A DNA stretch of 64,000 nucleotides, from positions 1 to 64,000 of the forward strand of contig NZ_JAGFNY010000007.1 of assembly GCF_019448115.1 (NCBI RefSeq), in the 5' to 3' direction. The notes beneath the pieces were generated by a model. The model did not search any database, was not told where the DNA came from, and saw nothing but the letters and a program-made list of their open reading frames with translations. The DNA is from Succinivibrio faecicola (GTDB lineage Bacteria > Pseudomonadota > Gammaproteobacteria > Enterobacterales > Succinivibrionaceae). This document shows, in pieces, positions 37,229 to 46,778 of this stretch. The translations under genes were made by a program, and so were the position numbers. Position 1 is the first letter of the stretch. Each line of letters opens with the position of its first letter.

Positions 37229-39322
37229 ATGGTCCTAGATAATGATAGTAAATTTCATACATCAGATATCTCTACAATAAAGGGATTAGGACCTCGTTAT
37301 GTTCACAGTTTCTACAAAAAGGGTATTTTTACTCTTTTTGATCTTCTTTTAGATCTTCCTTTTAGATATCTTGATAAGACAAAACTTACCAAGATAGCTG
37401 ATGCCAAAATAGATGGATCATACTCGCTTATTGATGCTCATATTGTCAAAGTAAACAATATGACAAGTTCAAGAAGCAGAATTTTTAAACTCGGATTGCA
37501 AGATGAAACTGGCTATTTAGAAGCTGTATTCTTTAACCTACCAGTAAATTTCACAAAACAGTTTCAGGTAGGTGGTAGATATCTAGTATTTGGTTGTGTT
37601 AAGTTCAATGACTTTACATCCAATAAAAATATAGTACAGCCAAACATGACCAGACTGAATGAGTCTGAAATTATACAGCTAGAGGATAGACTGTCTCCTG
37701 TATATCATGCTGTAGAAAAAACACCTCAGGCTGTAATTAAAAAAGTAATTCATTCAACGCTTGAGACAATGCAAAACTTCCCTTTTGAAGAATTACTAGA
37801 CAATAAGCACAACCCTTTTAAGATTTCATTTAATGAAGCTTTATACAATGCTCATTATCCAGTGGCTCAAAAGGACAGCACATCTAAATTTATCCTACAG
37901 AATACACAAAGTTTCAAAAGACTCTGCTTTGAGGAACTTGTTGCATATCAGCTCACTCTTATTTGTCTGAAAAAGAAAAACGAGACTAAGACTGCTTATA
38001 AATTGCAAGTAAATACCGATTTTATAAATCTCTTTATAAAGTCACTACCTTTTTCATTAACACCTGATCAGATGAAGGTATTTTCTCAGATAGCTGATGA
38101 TCTAAGCCTTGAAAAACCAATGCTCCGCCTATTACACGGCGACGTAGGTTCAGGAAAAACACTTGTTGCTGTTATGTCTATGCTTATCTGTGCAAACAAC
38201 CAAAAACAGAGTGTTCTGTTAGCACCAACAGAGATATTAGCAAAACAGCATTACAACACAATTTTAAAATTCACATCAGGCCTTAATATAGAAACAACTC
38301 TTCTTACAGGCTCTCTTAAGGCAAAACAAAGAGCAGAAGCTCTTGAAAAAATCCGTTCAGGAAAGGCATTGATTATTGTAGGAACCCATAGCTTATTTCA
38401 ACCTGAAGTAGAATATAAAGAGCTTGTTTTCTCTGTTATTGATGAGCAGCACCGATTTGGAATCGATCAGAGGGTAGCTCTCCTGAAGAAAGCACCTTTA
38501 GGTAAGACACTGCATCAGCTTGTAATGACAGCGACACCAATTCCAAGAACACTGCAGTTAGCTCTATTTTCTGATTTGGACGTAAGCACAATTACAACGG
38601 TTCCAAAAGGAAGAAAGCCTATAAAAACTGTTGTAATGTCCAACGAAAAAAAAGATTTTGTAATATCAAGACTCAATGAAACTCTTAAAAATGGCAATCA
38701 GGTTTACTGGGTATGTCCTAATATTGAAGCTACTGAAGATAATGATGAATCAGTAACAACAAGTTTCAATGAGCTAAAAAACAAAATAAAAGGTTATAAA
38801 GTAGGCCTTCTACACGGACAGATGAGTTCTGATGAAAAAGATAGTGTAATGCAGGATTTCCTTGATGGAAAAATTTCTGTCCTTGTTGCCACATCTATTA
38901 TTGAGGTTGGCGTTGATGTTCCAAATGCTAACATCATAATTATTGAAAAAGCTAATCGTTTTGGTCTTGCGCAGCTTCATCAGCTAAGAGGTCGTGTTGG
39001 CAGAGGAAGTCTCGATTCTAGCTGCGTTCTTCTTTATGATAAAGAAGATTGTACTGATAATGAAACAGCAGTTAAAAGATTACAGATCATGCGAGAAACA
39101 ACCGATGGCTTTGTTATCGCAACAGAAGATTTAAAACTTAGAGGTCCTGGTGATGTAATCGGTCAGAGACAAAGTGGTTTTGATATATTTAAGTTAGTAG
39201 ATGTAAGACGAGACTTTGAACTAATTAATGATGCAAGATCTGTTGCTTGTGATTTAATTGAAAATGACATTGAAAAAGTAAAAAAACTCATCGCAAGATG
39301 GTTTAAAAACTTCAATTTATAA
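37229..39322 (+). CDS. recG: ATP-dependent DNA helicase RecG
   Basis: RecG remodels stalled forks and branch-migrates junctions. The 697-residue length fits E. coli (693). An N-terminal wedge/OB domain (about 10-160, beginning IKGLGPRYVHSFYKKGI) precedes superfamily 2 motifs: GDVGSGKT (Walker A), LAPTEILAKQHY, DEQHRFG (motif II), MTATPIPRT, ATSIIEVGVDVPNAN, and QLRGRVGRG (motif VI). ATG 37229. In E. coli recG is in the spoT operon; here it has been placed with pssA. Confidence 0.95.
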   Translation: MVLDNDSKFHTSDISTIKGLGPRYVHSFYKKGIFTLFDLLLDLPFRYLDKTKLTKIADAKIDGSYSLIDAHIVKVNNMTSSRSRIFKLGLQDETGYLEAVFFNLPVNFTKQFQVGGRYLVFGCVKFNDFTSNKNIVQPNMTRLNESEIIQLEDRLSPVYHAVEKTPQAVIKKVIHSTLETMQNFPFEELLDNKHNPFKISFNEALYNAHYPVAQKDSTSKFILQNTQSFKRLCFEELVAYQLTLICLKKKNETKTAYKLQVNTDFINLFIKSLPFSLTPDQMKVFSQIADDLSLEKPMLRLLHGDVGSGKTLVAVMSMLICANNQKQSVLLAPTEILAKQHYNTILKFTSGLNIETTLLTGSLKAKQRAEALEKIRSGKALIIVGTHSLFQPEVEYKELVFSVIDEQHRFGIDQRVALLKKAPLGKTLHQLVMTATPIPRTLQLALFSDLDVSTITTVPKGRKPIKTVVMSNEKKDFVISRLNETLKNGNQVYWVCPNIEATEDNDESVTTSFNELKNKIKGYKVGLLHGQMSSDEKDSVMQDFLDGKISVLVATSIIEVGVDVPNANIIIIEKANRFGLAQLHQLRGRVGRGSLDSSCVLLYDKEDCTDNETAVKRLQIMRETTDGFVIATEDLKLRGPGDVIGQRQSGFDIFKLVDVRRDFELINDARSVACDLIENDIEKVKKLIARWFKNFNL

Positions 39323-39333
39323 GAATTTTGCTT

Positions 39334-41679
39334 ATGGCACTAAGATCAAACCTTGCTCTGAGAAAGAATAGAAAGAAGCGCTCAGGATTTTTCAAATATC
39401 TCGTGGGCGGTTTTCTTGTTTTACTGATACTATTCGTGGGATTTATTCTGTATTTTAATGGAGAAAATATCAAAGCCCCACTCATAAGCTTTTTAAAAGA
39501 GAGAACATCATTATCAATCAACTGTAAAGAGATTGAATTCTCACCTCTGTATCCGAATATCATAAAAATTAAAGATATTACCGTAAACAAGTCCCATATT
39601 GACGAGATATACGCAGAATTCGATCTTAGAAGCTTGATAAAGTCAGATAATCTAGAGTTTAAATATCTTTATCTGAAAAATGCACAGATGGATGATGGCG
39701 ATCTTAACCATATAGATGCAGAGCGATTTGGCTTTTTAAACTTTGAAATTAATAAGCTTGAACTTGTTGATTCTCCTTTAACTCTTTCTGCTCTAGTTGC
39801 TGAAAACGCAACTGCAATTCTAGAAAATGTTTCAGTAAATCAGAAAGGACAGCTAGCTTTTACAAGCGGAACAGTTCAGGTAAAAAAAGGCACTATAGAT
39901 GGATATGAAATAAAAGATCTATATGCAAAGGTAAGTGAGGAGTCAGATTGTAGCAGAATTGAAAATTTCTCTACTAAAATTTACGGAGGAATTGTTAACG
40001 GTAGCTTCACAATAAATAAGCTTACTGATGAGATCACATTCCAAACTCTGAATATAAAAAACGTCATTTTAAAAAATCATAAACAACTTGCAAACAAATA
40101 CGAAATCAAAGCACCTGTTGCATCTGTTGCAAATTCAGTACTTGCTATTCCATCATCAGACGTTTATTTTGGTCAGCTAAATGGAAAAATCTCTAATCTT
40201 GAAATCAAGAATGATGCCTTAGGTTTCATATTTAATGGAAGGGCAGGAGAAATATCTAAACCTAAGATGGGATTAAGCACTGACAGCAACACAGTAAGTG
40301 CAAGAGTTGATAAGAATAACATTACAGTAAAAATTCATGGAAAATACATCAATACAGATTTTGACCTTTGGTGTAAGTACAAAAAGAATAACGAAAATGA
40401 CGAGTATAACTTACTGATCGATAAGATTACATTAAACAATGGTCGTATTGACCTTACTGATAATCTTATGAACTCCATTCATTCATCTGTGTTTGAACTT
40501 AATACAAAAATTGAAAACCTAAATATAAGAAACGTCGAATTCGTATCAAATATTGATGATTTTCCACTTACCGTAAAAAATTTCAATTTAAAAGGCAGAA
40601 GCATTTCTTTCAATTTAAAAGATAAGAGTTATATTTCAAATGGCATATTTACCATTGAATTGAATAGTGGTTATTACAGAGATCTGTTTTTTAAAGAGCT
40701 GAAACTAAAAAGCAAAATCTCTGATGAGAATACTCTGTTTAATCTAGAAAAAATAACCTTTAATAATTCATCTGCATCAGGAATATACAACTATAACAGT
40801 AAGAATAATTCTCTTACTGCTAGATTTAATGCCAATGATTTTGATGTTACTGAGTTGAACTCTGATTTAATCAAGAGACTTGTAAACGGCAAGGTTAATT
40901 TAAAGCTTGAATTGAATACACAAGACAGTATTTCAGAATTGACAAGTGCCCCTAGCTACACAGAAATTACAGATGATTATCTTAGAAAGGAAAATCTAAT
41001 TCTTCGTCTAAGAGGAAAAATTAACCTAGAAAGTAAACAATTTTTTATCTCTGGTTTTGGACTTGATCTTCTCAACGGAGGCAAAGAAGGCACCTATACA
41101 TTTACAGAAGATGAACTCATAGAGGCATTAAAAGAAAGCGACTGTGGATTGTATAAACTTGCAGTCAGTCTAAAGATTGATAATGGAATTGCAAAAGTTT
41201 CCGGAAAAACTGAGCTGACATCATCTTCTGTGAAAACCTACGGTGAGTATGATCTTTTATCAGAGAAGTTAAATTTACATGCTCTTTTAAGGACTTTTAC
41301 AAAAGGAAACATCTCTGCTTTCCACATTACAGGAAATAAAAATGCTCCTGTATATACTCTTAAAGCTCTAAAAAGAGATGAGATTAGAACAGGGCTAGTG
41401 CGCCTGCCTAAACAAAAAGAAGAAGAGATCGAACAAAAAGTTACACAAGAAAAGAAAAAAGAGAATATTATTGAAAAACCATCTACTAGCACAGTAGTAG
41501 AAGATAACATACAACTAAGCGAAGATAGTGCTAGCAGTGATGCAATGACAATTGCTAATGAAACAACAGAAAGTGAGAAACAAAAAGAGCCTGAAACAGT
41601 TTCAGAAAAAGAAGAAACTTCTTTGAAAGAAAAAGAACAACAAGAATTAGATGCTTTTGAAAAAGAACTGTTGCAGTAA
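39334..41679 (+). CDS. AsmA-like inner-membrane-anchored envelope protein
   Basis: The 781-residue protein has a basic N-terminus, one transmembrane segment (about 22-42) and a long beta-rich periplasmic region. Repeated motifs such as LEFKYLYLKNAQ and NLKLELNT resemble the AsmA/DUF748 family of bridge-like lipid-transport proteins. The last 100 residues are a Lys/Glu-rich, low-complexity tail. I start at ATG 39334; the frame opens at TTG 39328. The assignment rests on architecture, and the exact subfamily is uncertain. A perfect 10-bp hairpin spans its stop codon. Confidence 0.6.
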   Translation: MALRSNLALRKNRKKRSGFFKYLVGGFLVLLILFVGFILYFNGENIKAPLISFLKERTSLSINCKEIEFSPLYPNIIKIKDITVNKSHIDEIYAEFDLRSLIKSDNLEFKYLYLKNAQMDDGDLNHIDAERFGFLNFEINKLELVDSPLTLSALVAENATAILENVSVNQKGQLAFTSGTVQVKKGTIDGYEIKDLYAKVSEESDCSRIENFSTKIYGGIVNGSFTINKLTDEITFQTLNIKNVILKNHKQLANKYEIKAPVASVANSVLAIPSSDVYFGQLNGKISNLEIKNDALGFIFNGRAGEISKPKMGLSTDSNTVSARVDKNNITVKIHGKYINTDFDLWCKYKKNNENDEYNLLIDKITLNNGRIDLTDNLMNSIHSSVFELNTKIENLNIRNVEFVSNIDDFPLTVKNFNLKGRSISFNLKDKSYISNGIFTIELNSGYYRDLFFKELKLKSKISDENTLFNLEKITFNNSSASGIYNYNSKNNSLTARFNANDFDVTELNSDLIKRLVNGKVNLKLELNTQDSISELTSAPSYTEITDDYLRKENLILRLRGKINLESKQFFISGFGLDLLNGGKEGTYTFTEDELIEALKESDCGLYKLAVSLKIDNGIAKVSGKTELTSSSVKTYGEYDLLSEKLNLHALLRTFTKGNISAFHITGNKNAPVYTLKALKRDEIRTGLVRLPKQKEEEIEQKVTQEKKKENIIEKPSTSTVVEDNIQLSEDSASSDAMTIANETTESEKQKEPETVSEKEETSLKEKEQQELDAFEKELLQ

Positions 41680-41691
41680 AAACTGCAACAG
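41668..41691. terminator. Hairpin across the stop codon of the AsmA-like gene
   Basis: CTGTTGCAGT-AAAA-ACTGCAACAG is a perfect 10-bp stem with a tetraloop that contains the TAA stop. It lies six bases from the end of the convergent yihY gene. No T tract follows, so it may protect or process 3' ends rather than terminate alone. Confidence 0.55.
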
Positions 41692-41696
41692 TGTTA

Positions 41697-42629
41697 TTAG
41701 CGTTTAGTATCTGAACTTGAAACCTTGATCTTGATGGAAGGTTTTTTATTTGGAGATGACAGTTCATCAGAACCTAATGTTGAGCCAGTTACATTAGCAA
41801 GATAAACCATAAAACTTGGAACATTCTCTGACATACCTGTTCTTACTACACCAAGAGATGCAGTAAATTCAGCGCCTAATAAAACAATCCACCAGCTTAT
41901 ATATATCCAAACAAACAAAACAGGAATGATGGCAATTGCACCATATATTGCCTCGTAGTTTGAAAAATTAAGAACAAATACAGAGAACAGTTTCTTAGAA
42001 ACTTCAAAGACCACAGTAACAAATACTGCACCTAATAAAGCATCCTGAAGTTTAACTCTAACTCTTGGAACAATTACATAAATTGCAGTTAGAACAGCAC
42101 ATTCAATAATAATAGGAAAAATAAAATATACCAGCATAAGTGGTATTCCAATAGACCCTTTATTTGTGCTGAAGGCATATCCCATTACCTTTGTAAAAAT
42201 CCAAATGATAATGCCAAGAGCAATAGGACCTAATGTCAGCATGGTCCAGTATATTGCAATCATGGTACCTAATTTTCTTCTGCCTCCACGCCAGATCCTA
42301 TTAAGGCACTGATCAATTGATCGAACCAGCAGCAGAGAAATAACGAAGAATGCAACTGTACTTGTTGCTGTCAGCTTGCCTGAATGCTCAATAAATGTTC
42401 CTACATAGTTACTCAGTGATTCAGCAAATACAGGCATAAAATTTGTTGTCGCAAAAGATTTGAGTGATTCGCGGAATTCCTCAAATGAAGGAAAAACAGC
42501 GAAAACATAAAAAATGACTGAAATTGCAGGAATAAGAGCAAGAATTGAAGTAAAAGACAGTGCTGATGCCTCAAGACCAATAGAATCCCTTCTTACACGA
42601 TTAAAAAAATATAAATATAACTCTTTCAC
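41697..42629 (-). CDS. yihY: YihY/BrkB family inner-membrane protein
   Basis: The 310-residue protein has six hydrophobic segments and the family signatures SFTSILALIPAISVIFYVFAVFP near the N-terminus and the IYISWWIVLLGAEFTAS block near residue 255. E. coli YihY has 290 residues; the molecular function is unsettled, and the old RNase BN label was withdrawn. The start is GTG 42629 with AGGA upstream. The last 40 residues are a Ser/Lys-rich cytoplasmic tail. Confidence 0.85.
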   Translation of the reverse strand: MKELYLYFFNRVRRDSIGLEASALSFTSILALIPAISVIFYVFAVFPSFEEFRESLKSFATTNFMPVFAESLSNYVGTFIEHSGKLTATSTVAFFVISLLLVRSIDQCLNRIWRGGRRKLGTMIAIYWTMLTLGPIALGIIIWIFTKVMGYAFSTNKGSIGIPLMLVYFIFPIIIECAVLTAIYVIVPRVRVKLQDALLGAVFVTVVFEVSKKLFSVFVLNFSNYEAIYGAIAIIPVLFVWIYISWWIVLLGAEFTASLGVVRTGMSENVPSFMVYLANVTGSTLGSDELSSPNKKPSIKIKVSSSDTKR

Positions 42630-42768
42630 AACAAATCCTATTTGATAGTTTTTCTTTTTAAATTATACAGTTTTAGATTTTTTTTACATTTAAAAATCTC
42701 CAAAAAACAAAATTGAAAAGTTTTTTCAATTCTTTTTTTTCAAAAAATGTAAGATAGGTCAAAAATAC

Positions 42769-42776
42769 GGTAAAAT
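42769..42776 (+). promoter_or_regulatory. Candidate -10 box of typA
   Basis: GGTAAAAT, the same core seen before lgt, purE and def, lies about 60 bases before the typA start. The -35 region (TGTAAG at 17-base spacing) is poor. Confidence 0.35.
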
Positions 42777-42834
42777 ACGCCCACAATTTTTTATCAATCC
42801 TAAATTCAGGATCCAAATTTACAGGTTTATAAAT

Positions 42835-44670
42835 ATGGATGTTCAGAAAATCCGTAACATTGCCATTATTGCGCATGTTGACCATGGTAAAACTACTCTA
42901 GTAGATAAATTATTACGCCAGTCTGGTACTCTTGATCGTAATGAAATCGGTCAAGAACGTATCATGGACTCTAACGATATTGAAAAAGAGCGTGGTATTA
43001 CTATTCTTTCAAAGAATACCGCAATCAACTGGAACGACTATCGTATCAATATCGTTGATACCCCAGGCCACGCAGACTTCGGTGGTGAGGTTGAGCGTGT
43101 TATGTCAATGGTGGACTCAGTTCTTCTGTTAGTTGATGCAGTTGACGGTCCTATGCCACAGACAAGATTCGTTACACAAAAAGCCTTTTCTGCAGGTTTA
43201 AAGCCAATTGTTGTTATCAACAAGTGCGACCGTGAAGGTGCTCGCCCAGATTGGGTTATCGATCAGGTTTTTGATCTTTTTGATAATCTTGGTGCAACAG
43301 ATGAGCAGTTAGATTTCCCTGTAGTATATGCTTCAGCATTCCAGGGTTGGGCTACATTGGATTTAGCAAATCACGGCGATAACATGGAGCCTTTATTCCA
43401 GACCATCGTTGACAGAGTATCTCCTCCTGAAGCTGATTTAAACGGCCCTTTCCAGATGCAGATCTCTTCACTTGATTACAACTCATTCGTAGGTGTTATC
43501 GGTGTTGGTCGTGTAAAGCGTGGTGTTGCTAAGGCAAATTCACAGGTTACTATCATTGATAGAGATGGTAATACAAGAACTGGCAAAATCGGTCAGGTTC
43601 TAGGTTACCTAGGATTACGCAGAGCTCCTGTTGAATCAGCAGAAGCTGGCGATATCATTGCAGTTACCGGTCTTGGTGAATTAAAGATTTCAGATACTAT
43701 CTGTGATAACTCAAAGGTTGAAGCATTACCTGCACTGTCAGTTGATGAGCCAACAGTATCAATGAACTTCTGTGTTAACACTTCACCTTTTGCAGGCCGT
43801 GAAGGTAAGTTTATTACATCAAGAAATATTGAAGAAAGATTACGTCAGGAGCTTGTTCACAACGTGGCTTTACGCGTTGAAACAACAGAAGATACCGATC
43901 GCTTCAAGGTTTCTGGCCGTGGTGAGTTACACTTATCAGTTCTTATTGAAGAAATGCGTCGTGAAGGATATGAATTAGGCGTTTCAAGACCAGAAGTTAT
44001 TCTTCACAAAGTAGACGGCAAGACAATGGAACCTTATGAGGTTTTAACCTTAGATCTTCAGGAAGAACACCAAGGTCCTGTTATGGAAGAACTTGGTATC
44101 CGTAAAGGTGATCTGAAGAATATGGTTCCAGATGGCAAGGGTCGAGTAAGACTAGATTACAGAATTCCTGCTCGTGGCCTTATCGGCTTCCAGTCTTTAT
44201 ATATGACTTTAACCTCAGGAACAGGCCTGATGTACCACACATTCGATTCTTATGATGAGTATGTTGGTGGCACAATTGGTGAGAGACAGAATGGTGTTCT
44301 TATCTCAAACGATACAGGTAAAACTGTTCCTTACGCTTTATGGTTCTTACAGGAGCGCGGACGCCTGTTCGTAGATCCAGGTGAGGAAGTATACGAGGGT
44401 GAGGTTATAGGTTTACATGTAAGATCTAACGATCTGACTGTTAACCCATTAAAGACAAAGAAATTAACCAACGTTCGTGCTGCAGGTTCTGATGACAACA
44501 TCATCTTAACTCCTGCTGTTCATATGACTCTTGAGCAGTCACTTGAATTTATCAACGAAGACGAGTTAGTTGAAGTTACACCTAAGAGCATTCGTATCAG
44601 AAAGAAGAACCTTTCAGAGCTCGATCGCGTACGTGCATTCCGTGCTGCAGGTGGAAAGAAAGACGAATAA
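42835..44670 (+). CDS. typA: Ribosome-binding GTPase TypA/BipA
   Basis: BipA is a translational GTPase that acts in late 50S assembly, mainly under stress and cold. The 611-residue protein has G1 AHVDHGKTT, a switch I region with [11 protein letters not shown]3 DTPGHADF and G4 NKCDR, then EF-G-like domains II, III and V and the BipA-specific C-terminal domain (about 480-605). Start ATG 42835. Codon use is that of a highly expressed gene (CGT, GGT, TTA). Confidence 0.96.
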   Translation: MDVQKIRNIAIIAHVDHGKTTLVDKLLRQSGTLDRNEIGQERIMDSNDIEKERGITILSKNTAINWNDYRINIVDTPGHADFGGEVERVMSMVDSVLLLVDAVDGPMPQTRFVTQKAFSAGLKPIVVINKCDREGARPDWVIDQVFDLFDNLGATDEQLDFPVVYASAFQGWATLDLANHGDNMEPLFQTIVDRVSPPEADLNGPFQMQISSLDYNSFVGVIGVGRVKRGVAKANSQVTIIDRDGNTRTGKIGQVLGYLGLRRAPVESAEAGDIIAVTGLGELKISDTICDNSKVEALPALSVDEPTVSMNFCVNTSPFAGREGKFITSRNIEERLRQELVHNVALRVETTEDTDRFKVSGRGELHLSVLIEEMRREGYELGVSRPEVILHKVDGKTMEPYEVLTLDLQEEHQGPVMEELGIRKGDLKNMVPDGKGRVRLDYRIPARGLIGFQSLYMTLTSGTGLMYHTFDSYDEYVGGTIGERQNGVLISNDTGKTVPYALWFLQERGRLFVDPGEEVYEGEVIGLHVRSNDLTVNPLKTKKLTNVRAAGSDDNIILTPAVHMTLEQSLEFINEDELVEVTPKSIRIRKKNLSELDRVRAFRAAGGKKDE

Positions 44671-44687
44671 TACCTTTTACCTTTCAG

Positions 44688-44766
44688 AAAGAAACCGCTT
44701 AACAATAGTATGGCCCCTGAAATTGATCACTTAAGTTTCTAGGTCATACTAACAAGCGGTTTCTTT
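44688..44766 (+). terminator. Long nested hairpin after typA
   Basis: The outer stem AAAGAAACCGCTT / AAGCGGTTTCTTT (13 bp) encloses a second inverted repeat, TAGTATG / CATACTA. That in turn encloses CCT-GAAA / TTTC-T-AGG. The whole 79-base element is followed by a T-rich stretch, so it should terminate typA. Its loop is far longer than the other terminators in this window. Confidence 0.7.
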
Positions 44767-44786
44767 ATTTTTAAAGGCCTACTTTC

Positions 44787-45443
44787 TTAATTATTTGCCA
44801 ATCCGTTTAAACGGTAACTTTCATCAATAAAAGCAAAAATAGTTTCTAAAGGACAACCTTCATTTAAAACAATTGAAAGCCAGTTTTTCTTGTTCATGTG
44901 ATAACTAGGGAAAAAATGAACCTTATCAACTATTGAATCAATCTTTTCTGGATCAACTTTTACATTGAGAACTTCCATTTTTCCAACACCTTTACCTGTA
45001 AGTGTTTTTCTATTACATATTAGTAAAGCTGCAAACCATTTTTTGTTATCTTCCCGTCTGAAAATACCTTCATCAGAATTGAATCTTTCTTTCCACATAC
45101 ATTCTATTGGTGCACCGTACTTTTGATTGATATATTCAATTATTTTCTGCCACTGTAATAAAAACAGATCAGATATGGCACAACTGTTTTTTATAGAATC
45201 CTCAAGTTTATATATTTCATTTCTTAAAGACTGAATATATTCACCTTTAGCCTTTGGAGAAAGATGAAGTCTGAACTCTTCATTTGTTAATGAATCTAAA
45301 ACTGTTACTGAAATATTTTCTTCTCTATCTAGCCTTGCAATAAGGATAAGATCTAAACTTTCAATACTTTTCTTGAATATAAATTCATCATTGTTTTTTT
45401 CAAATCCAAAGGAAATAAGAGAACTTTCTTTATACTTTTTCAT
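44787..45443 (-). CDS. MmcQ/YjbR-family protein with N-terminal extension
   Basis: The C-terminal half (about 95-215) fits the YjbR/CyaY-like fold of the MmcQ family, with YINQKYGAPIECMWKE, NKKWFAALLICNRK, LNVKVDPEKID and the hallmark PSYHMNKKNWLSI followed by IDESYRL. The first 90 residues are an extra region with no motif I recognise. The family is often called DNA-binding, but the function is unknown. ATG 45443. It is a single gene, convergent with typA and divergent from ntrB. Confidence 0.72.
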   Translation of the reverse strand: MKKYKESSLISFGFEKNNDEFIFKKSIESLDLILIARLDREENISVTVLDSLTNEEFRLHLSPKAKGEYIQSLRNEIYKLEDSIKNSCAISDLFLLQWQKIIEYINQKYGAPIECMWKERFNSDEGIFRREDNKKWFAALLICNRKTLTGKGVGKMEVLNVKVDPEKIDSIVDKVHFFPSYHMNKKNWLSIVLNEGCPLETIFAFIDESYRLNGLANN

Positions 45444-45598
45444 TTTGAAACTTTAAAATATGATTTTTGAGCACCATTATTGATCTATTATTTATCCAAA
45501 CAAAAAAAATTTTTACATAAAATTACATATTAATTTCATTATTTAATTGAATATTAAGCATTTTTAGTAAAAATGACCATAAAAAGCAGTTTTATGTA

Positions 45599-45628
45599 TT
45601 GCACTTAATTTGTGCACTGAATTAAAAT
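45599..45628 (+). promoter_or_regulatory. NtrC-type operator overlapping the ntrBC promoter
   Basis: TGCAC-N7-GTGCA (45600-45616) matches the enterobacterial NtrC consensus TGCACC-N5-GGTGCA at all ten outer positions. It covers a TTGCAC -35-like hexamer (45599-45604), which is 18 bases from TAAAAT (45623-45628). A further TGCAC half-site lies at 45642-45646. Occupancy would repress the promoter. Confidence 0.6.
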
Positions 45629-45677
45629 AGGACAAAAATGTTGCACAATAAGTTACATTTAGAATAAACGGTGACTT

Positions 45678-46778
45678 ATGCTAGACAAAGAATATACAAA
45701 CTTGCTTGAGAGCTTAGCGACGGCAGTTATTGTAACTGACGTACAGCTAAACATTGTCTACGCAAATATGGCTGCCGAACAGTTATGTGGAATATCAAGA
45801 CACAGACTGGTTGCACAGCATAATATTGTTGATTTTATCGATAAAAAAGAAACAGCCGTTATCAATACATTCAAGGAAACAGATTACAGTGACGGCTTCC
45901 AGGGGTTTTCTGCTGCTGGAGTAAAGTTTACTGCATATCCTGGTGTCTCTTCTAAAGCAGATATTGCAGTTTATCAGTACAACAGTATTCACTTTAAAGG
46001 GCTTCTCATTGAAATTCATACCATCGCAAGACAAGAAAAACTTATCAATCAGATTCAGCAGAATTATCAGTACAGCGCAGCAAGAGATCTGATTCGTTCA
46101 CTAGCACATGAGATTAAAAATCCATTAGGAGGAATCAGAGGTGCAGCTCAGTTACTTGAAATGTCCTTTTCAAGTGTTGATGGTATTAAAGAATATACAA
46201 ATGTAATTATTGAACAGACTGACAGATTAAAAGAACTAGTAAATAATCTTTTAGGACCTCAAAAGCCAAATCCACTTGAGAAAGTAAACATTCACTATCT
46301 CATTGAAAAAGTTTTAAAACTTATTTCAATGCAGCAAGATAGCAAAGAAATTAAAATAATAAGAGACTATGATCCTAGCCTTCCTGAGCTTTCTCTAGAT
46401 ATCAACAGTGTTGAACAGGTTTTAATAAACATCGTAAACAATGCTGTACAGGCTCTTAATGAAGTTCATACAGAGAATCCTTATATTCTGATAAAAACAA
46501 GAGCTAGCACAAGAACAATTATCAGAGATAAAAAACATCCAACATCTCTTAATGTAATCATTGAAAACAATGGACCTAAGATACCAGAAAAAATTCTGCA
46601 GACTGTTTTTTACCCTATGGTTACCACAAAAACAAACGGAAACGGTTTAGGTTTATCAATAGCTTTAAATATTATTGAGCGTCACAATGGAACAATCGAA
46701 TGCAACAGTGACGATCATAAAACATCTTTTAAGATTATTCTTCCATATACAAAAGAAGACACTGGAGAAAAACTATGA
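45678..46778 (+). CDS. glnL: Nitrogen regulation sensor histidine kinase NtrB
   Basis: NtrB phosphorylates and dephosphorylates NtrC under control of P-II. The 366-residue cytosolic protein has an N-terminal PAS domain (about 8-115), the H box SLAHEIKNPLGGIRGAAQLL with H144, the N box NIVNNAVQAL and the G box NGNGLGLSIALNIIERHNG. All catalytic boxes look intact. It overlaps ntrC by four bases. glnA, the usual upstream neighbour, is absent here. Confidence 0.9.
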   Translation: MLDKEYTNLLESLATAVIVTDVQLNIVYANMAAEQLCGISRHRLVAQHNIVDFIDKKETAVINTFKETDYSDGFQGFSAAGVKFTAYPGVSSKADIAVYQYNSIHFKGLLIEIHTIARQEKLINQIQQNYQYSAARDLIRSLAHEIKNPLGGIRGAAQLLEMSFSSVDGIKEYTNVIIEQTDRLKELVNNLLGPQKPNPLEKVNIHYLIEKVLKLISMQQDSKEIKIIRDYDPSLPELSLDINSVEQVLINIVNNAVQALNEVHTENPYILIKTRASTRTIIRDKKHPTSLNVIIENNGPKIPEKILQTVFYPMVTTKTNGNGLGLSIALNIIERHNGTIECNSDDHKTSFKIILPYTKEDTGEKL

